DNA from: Ammoniphilus resinae | Lineage (GTDB): Bacteria > Bacillota > Bacilli > Aneurinibacillales > RAOX-1 | Assembly: GCF_017873965.1 (NCBI RefSeq) | Contig: NZ_JAGGKT010000001.1 | Location: 434,001-498,000, forward strand | Length of the DNA: 64,000 nucleotides | Reading direction: 5' to 3' | Shown here: positions 59,458 to 64,000 of the stretch, piece by piece | How positions within the stretch are numbered: the stretch's first letter is position 1 | Layout: every line of letters starts with the position of its first letter | The notes under the pieces: generated by a model | The model's database searches: none | What the model was told of the DNA's origin: nothing | What the model saw: the letters and a program-made list of their open reading frames with translations, nothing else | Program-made: the position numbers and the translations under genes

Positions 59458-60495
59458 TTGAGAAGAGCGATTCAGACAAGTTTAGCATTGTTATTAACTA
59501 TGTTCGTTGGGGTTGGGTGCAGCGGGGTTGCTGAACAGCAAGCCAGCACATCCCAGGAAGCAACAGCACAGGAACAACCCGTAAAACAGGAAGAACAAAA
59601 AACCATTACCTTAGGAATTACACAGATTGTTGAGCATCCCGCCTTGGATTCTGTTCGTAAAGGAATCGTTGATGCATTGGCAGACAAGGGGTTCAAAGAT
59701 GGAGAAAACCTGAATGTTGATCTGCAGAACGCACAAGGGGATATGAACAATGCCATTTCTATAGCACAGAAGTTTACTGCTGATCAGAAGGATATGATCG
59801 TTGCGATCGCTACGCCGACTGCACAAGCAGCTGCAAAAGCAACCAAGGATATCCCTATCGTTTTTGCGACTGTAACTGACCCTGTGGCAGCAGGACTGGT
59901 TGAAGCGCTGGATAAACCTGGCGACAATATTACCGGAACCTCAGATCAGTTGCCAATGGCCATGCAGGTGGATCTAATTAAGAAGTTTATTCCTGGAGTG
60001 AAGAAAATCGGTGTCATTTATAGCAGCAGCGAAGTGAATTCTGAAGTTCAGGTGAAAGATATTGAAGCGTCCGCAAAAGAACGCAATATTGGAGTCGAGA
60101 AGGTAGGTATTACAAAAGCTTCCGAAGTTCAATCCGGTGCCGAGGCGTTAGCTGGAAAGGTCGATGCAATCCTTATTCCTGTCGATAATACCGTTGTCTC
60201 AGCGATGGAGGGTGTCGTTACTACAGCTTTGAAAGCGAAGCTGCCAGTGTTTGCATCTGATACTGATTCCGTGAAACGTGGTGCAGTAGCCACCTATGGA
60301 ATTGATTATTATAAAATGGGATACCAAACAGGAGAAATGGCCGCGCGTATCCTAAAAGGTGAAGCAACCACTGCTAATCCTGTTGAAGTAACAAAAGACG
60401 CAGATCTCACGATTAACCTTGATTCTGCAAAAGCATTTGGTTTGCAGGTATCTGATGAACTTAAAAAGTCTGCCAAAGAGGTTATTGGCGAATAA
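59458..60495 (+). CDS. ABC transporter substrate-binding lipoprotein (ABC_sub_bind, TrpX-like)
   Basis: The 345-residue protein has a lipoprotein signal (lipobox VGCS, cysteine near residue 21), a Gln/Glu-rich linker and a periplasmic-binding fold of the ABC_sub_bind family (GITQIVEHPALDSVRKGI, PIVFATVTDPVAAGLV). Relatives such as TrpX are linked to aromatic amino acids, but the ligand is unknown here. No permease or ATPase gene lies next to it, so it is an orphan or its partners are elsewhere. TTG 59458 has AGGAGG 7 bases upstream. Confidence 0.88.
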   Translation: MRRAIQTSLALLLTMFVGVGCSGVAEQQASTSQEATAQEQPVKQEEQKTITLGITQIVEHPALDSVRKGIVDALADKGFKDGENLNVDLQNAQGDMNNAISIAQKFTADQKDMIVAIATPTAQAAAKATKDIPIVFATVTDPVAAGLVEALDKPGDNITGTSDQLPMAMQVDLIKKFIPGVKKIGVIYSSSEVNSEVQVKDIEASAKERNIGVEKVGITKASEVQSGAEALAGKVDAILIPVDNTVVSAMEGVVTTALKAKLPVFASDTDSVKRGAVATYGIDYYKMGYQTGEMAARILKGEATTANPVEVTKDADLTINLDSAKAFGLQVSDELKKSAKEVIGE

Positions 60496-60524
60496 AAAAA
60501 GAGGGCGTTTAGCCCTCTTTTTTT
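60494..60524. terminator. Bidirectional terminator
   Basis: GAGGGC pairs with GCCCTC, flanked by runs of A and T. It serves the ABC lipoprotein gene and comER. Confidence 0.9.
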
Positions 60525-60527
60525 ATA

Positions 60528-61346
60528 CTATTTTTCAAACATGACTTCCACTTCTCTTAAATCTGTGCGATACTTTTCATGGGTATTATGGTACATTTGA
60601 TTAAAGGTATCCCCGATATTTCCCAATGCAATAAGACCTGCACCAGTGACTCCGCCAGGAACAACTACCCGCTGCTGGAGAGTGGCAAGATCAAAAGGAC
60701 CTTCCGAAATTAATTTGGCAAATCCAATAATCATCTCGGTTGTAAGGAATGTGGCATCATCTTGGTTAATCCCGGTTTCTTCGACCGCAGCGCTAATAAA
60801 TCGTTGCAGAAGAAAACTTAGAAATGCAGGACCACAACTAACGATATCAGAAGATACCCGAGTAAACTCTTCCTTGATTTCAATCGGCTTACTGATCTTT
60901 TCAAAAAGTTTTCTTAAAAAGTCGCGATCATCGGATTTTACTCGACTTCCAAACATCATGAGAGAAGCCCCAGCACCTACTAAATTGGTGATACTTGGGA
61001 TAATTTTTGCAATTTTGCAGGGGATTTGTTCCTCTAATGTTTGTATAAGAATGGGACTAGTTATAGACACGATGAGATGATCCTTTTCAATCCAAGGCTT
61101 GATCTGCTCTATCACAGTTTTGAATTCCAAAGGCTTCACACAGATGAAAATAAGTTGGCTGTTTTTTACCACTTGGATATTATCATCGGCATAAGTTAAA
61201 CCAGGGTATTTCTCACTTAATCGCTTTACCTTCTCACGGGTACGATTGCTAGCGGTAATTTGATCTGGTTTAAGGGCCTTTTCCGATATAAACGCTTCAA
61301 GAAGAATGCTTCCCATACTCCCCGTTCCAATAAAGCCCACTCGCAT
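60528..61346 (-). CDS. comER: Late competence protein ComER, pyrroline-5-carboxylate reductase family
   Basis: The 272-residue protein has the Rossmann start VGFIGTGSMGSILLEAF and the ProC-like C-terminus PGGVTGAGLIAL. ComER is divergent from the comEA gene in B. subtilis and has been tied to sporulation and biofilm entry rather than DNA uptake. A GGGGGGAT ribosome binding site lies before 61346. A small DUF2533-like gene separates it from comEA here. Confidence 0.88.
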   Translation of the reverse strand: MRVGFIGTGSMGSILLEAFISEKALKPDQITASNRTREKVKRLSEKYPGLTYADDNIQVVKNSQLIFICVKPLEFKTVIEQIKPWIEKDHLIVSITSPILIQTLEEQIPCKIAKIIPSITNLVGAGASLMMFGSRVKSDDRDFLRKLFEKISKPIEIKEEFTRVSSDIVSCGPAFLSFLLQRFISAAVEETGINQDDATFLTTEMIIGFAKLISEGPFDLATLQQRVVVPGGVTGAGLIALGNIGDTFNQMYHNTHEKYRTDLREVEVMFEK

Positions 61347-61446
61347 GGAAATCCCCCCCGATCAATCTTTATTCCTATATGTATGATGGAGGGCAGGAAT
61401 CCATACATCAAAATCAGGATTAACGATGAATTCCTTCTTAGATTTA

Positions 61447-61698
61447 CTAATTCTGTGCAGCTTCTTCTACCATTTGTTTAGTGACAAACTTTCGGGAAGG
61501 GAGATGATTGATTGCTGCAAATGAATTGATCTCCTCAGTGACTTTATTGATTTGATCCACAGAAAATGCCTCATTGTTTTGGCACTGCAGAATGACCTTT
61601 TCAATTTCTGCTTCCCGTTTCTCATCCAACTTTCTGTATGTTTGAATGATCCCCCAGGTTTTATTTGTCTTTTTGGAAATTTCCTCATGTACACTCAC
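61447..61698 (-). CDS. DUF2533-like small protein, YpbS type
   Basis: The 83-residue helical, hydrophilic protein begins MSVHEEISKKTNKTWG and contains LDEKREAEIEKVILQC and FSVDQINKVTEEINSFA. This pattern resembles the YpbS/DUF2533 family of unknown function. GTG 61698 has GAGGTG 6 bases upstream; the longer frame from 61728 starts before that site. It sits between comER and comEA. Confidence 0.65.
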   Translation of the reverse strand: MSVHEEISKKTNKTWGIIQTYRKLDEKREAEIEKVILQCQNNEAFSVDQINKVTEEINSFAAINHLPSRKFVTKQMVEEAAQN

Positions 61699-61787
61699 GA
61701 TAGACACCTCATTTTTCTCTAAAGTCATATTCTTAGATTATATGTAAATGCCTGTTTGAAGACAAGCTATGGAAAGGATTGATGGTG

Positions 61788-62420
61788 ATGAATTTTAACT
61801 GGTCACAAAGAGAAAAGAGTTTTGTTTATATTGGCATTGCCTGTTTCATATTGATCATCAGTATGGTATTTTATCAGTTTTCGATTCGCGAGGATATTGG
61901 AGAGGAGGAGGATGACAAGCCTTTTGAGCTGGTTGAACTCGATTCTGCTAAGAAGGTAGAGGATTCAAAAGACCTGCCTGAAAGCCATGAGGTATGGGTT
62001 GATCTCAAAGGAGCAGTGAAGAACCCTGGGGTCTATCAGCTGCAGGAAGGGTCGCGGGTTCATCATTTAATCGAAATGGCCGGAGGTCTCCTGCCAGATG
62101 CCGAAGAAAAGTTAGTGAACCTCGCGCAGACAGTTCAGGATGGTGAGATGATTTATGTGCCAAAAAGGGGAGAGGAGGCTTCCGCCCTAAGTACCGCGGG
62201 AGTGATAGGGCAGCAAAAGGACGATCCAAAGGTACAAATTAATACGGCAAATGAGGCAGAGTTTGATAGTTTACCAGGAATTGGACCAGCTAAAGCTAAG
62301 GCAATTATTGAATATCGAGAAACCCATGGGGCCTTTCAAGAGCTGGAGAGGTTAAAAGACGTTCCAGGGATCGGCGAGAAAATTTTCCAACAGTTAAAGG
62401 ATCATATACGTATCAGATAA
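61788..62420 (+). CDS. comEA: DNA-binding competence protein ComEA
   Basis: Membrane-anchored receptor for transforming DNA. The 210-residue protein has one membrane segment (about residues 14-31), a SLBB domain (VWVDLKGAVKNPGVYQL) and a C-terminal double helix-hairpin-helix (INTANEAEFDSLPGIGPAKA and VPGIGEKIFQQL). ATG 61788 lies 9 bases after GGAAAGGA. comEB and comEC do not follow; a SAM-I controlled gene does. Confidence 0.93.
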   Translation: MNFNWSQREKSFVYIGIACFILIISMVFYQFSIREDIGEEEDDKPFELVELDSAKKVEDSKDLPESHEVWVDLKGAVKNPGVYQLQEGSRVHHLIEMAGGLLPDAEEKLVNLAQTVQDGEMIYVPKRGEEASALSTAGVIGQQKDDPKVQINTANEAEFDSLPGIGPAKAKAIIEYRETHGAFQELERLKDVPGIGEKIFQQLKDHIRIR

Positions 62421-62430
62421 TATAAACGTG

Positions 62431-62459
62431 TTGACAGCATTTATTTTAAATTTTATAAT
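62431..62459 (+). promoter_or_regulatory. SigA promoter of the SAM-I leader
   Basis: Perfect TTGACA (62431-62436) and TATAAT (62454-62459) with a 17-base spacer. Confidence 0.92.
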
Positions 62460-62483
62460 TAATTCATAACAATTTCATAGTAT

Positions 62484-63976
<1,493 letters not shown>

Positions 63977-64000
63977 GTATAGTTGGAGGCGGCTTACTCG

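Overview
The window is a single chromosome segment of a low-to-moderate GC, endospore-forming Firmicute of the order Bacillales. Gene order follows the Bacillus subtilis pheA-ruvAB-queA-tgt-secDF-relA-hisS-aspS-rarA-cymR-iscS-mnmA-alaS-mltG region. That block is joined to the sigK locus and then to the yqeG-yqeH-aroE-yqeI-nadD-yqeK-rsfS-yqeM-comER-comEA cluster. Spore genes (safA, a CotS-family kinase-like gene, bofC, a SpoIID-type gene, spoVB, sigK, yyaC) confirm a sporulator. No tRNA, rRNA, CRISPR array or prophage was seen. The species cannot be named from the sequence alone.

Layout. 1-1605: 3' end of pheA, then ilvE. 1606-2268: a gene-free stretch with a 52-bp tandem repeat. 2269-8323: safA, a spore-coat kinase-like gene, nadE, bofC, ruvC-ruvA-ruvB and a DUF2905 gene. 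8343-12933: SpoIID-domain protein, queA, tgt, yajC. 13153-18747: yrzE, an ArsB/NhaD-type transporter broken by a 5-bp duplication, corA, yrbG (DUF421), spoVB, comN. 18795-25668: secD-secF from a strong promoter, a cation efflux protein, apt, relA, dtd. 25699-28923: cell-wall amidase, a small unknown gene, hemZ. 28933-32399: promoter and T-box, then hisS-aspS. 32464-37789: small unknown gene, tcdA, rarA-cymR-iscS-mnmA. 37875-48445: PRC-barrel gene, AI-2E exporter, promoter and Ala T-box, alaS, reoM/ireB, ruvX, DUF1292, mltG, trmR, class B PBP, intact sigK. 48572-50610: 36-aa CxxC protein, then a group IIC intron placed just behind its terminator. 50623-52867: DUF3231 gene, methyltransferase, two-domain NlpC/P60 protein. 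53117-61698: yqeG to yqeM, yyaC, a small gene, an orphan ABC substrate-binding lipoprotein, comER, a DUF2533 gene. 61788-63976: comEA, then a SAM-I riboswitch and a MetY-type sulfhydrylase.

The genes fall into three themes: core information processing (recombination, tRNA charging and modification, Sec translocation, stringent response, ribosome silencing), sporulation and envelope, and amino-acid and sulfur metabolism under RNA control (two T-boxes, one SAM-I). Compared with the B. subtilis order as I remember it, several genes are missing from their usual places: recJ before apt, the TPR gene and recD2 before the PRC-barrel gene, udk-greA before the PBP, and comEB-comEC after comEA.

The points most worth a second look are the transporter split by a third CTTTA copy, the overlapping Asp/His codons (GACAT) in the hisS-aspS T-box, the 52-bp repeat array before safA, the degenerate first domain of the NlpC/P60 protein, the hairpin-rich gap after yajC, and several unrecognised small genes with good ribosome binding sites. 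I found no convincing new multi-gene system.
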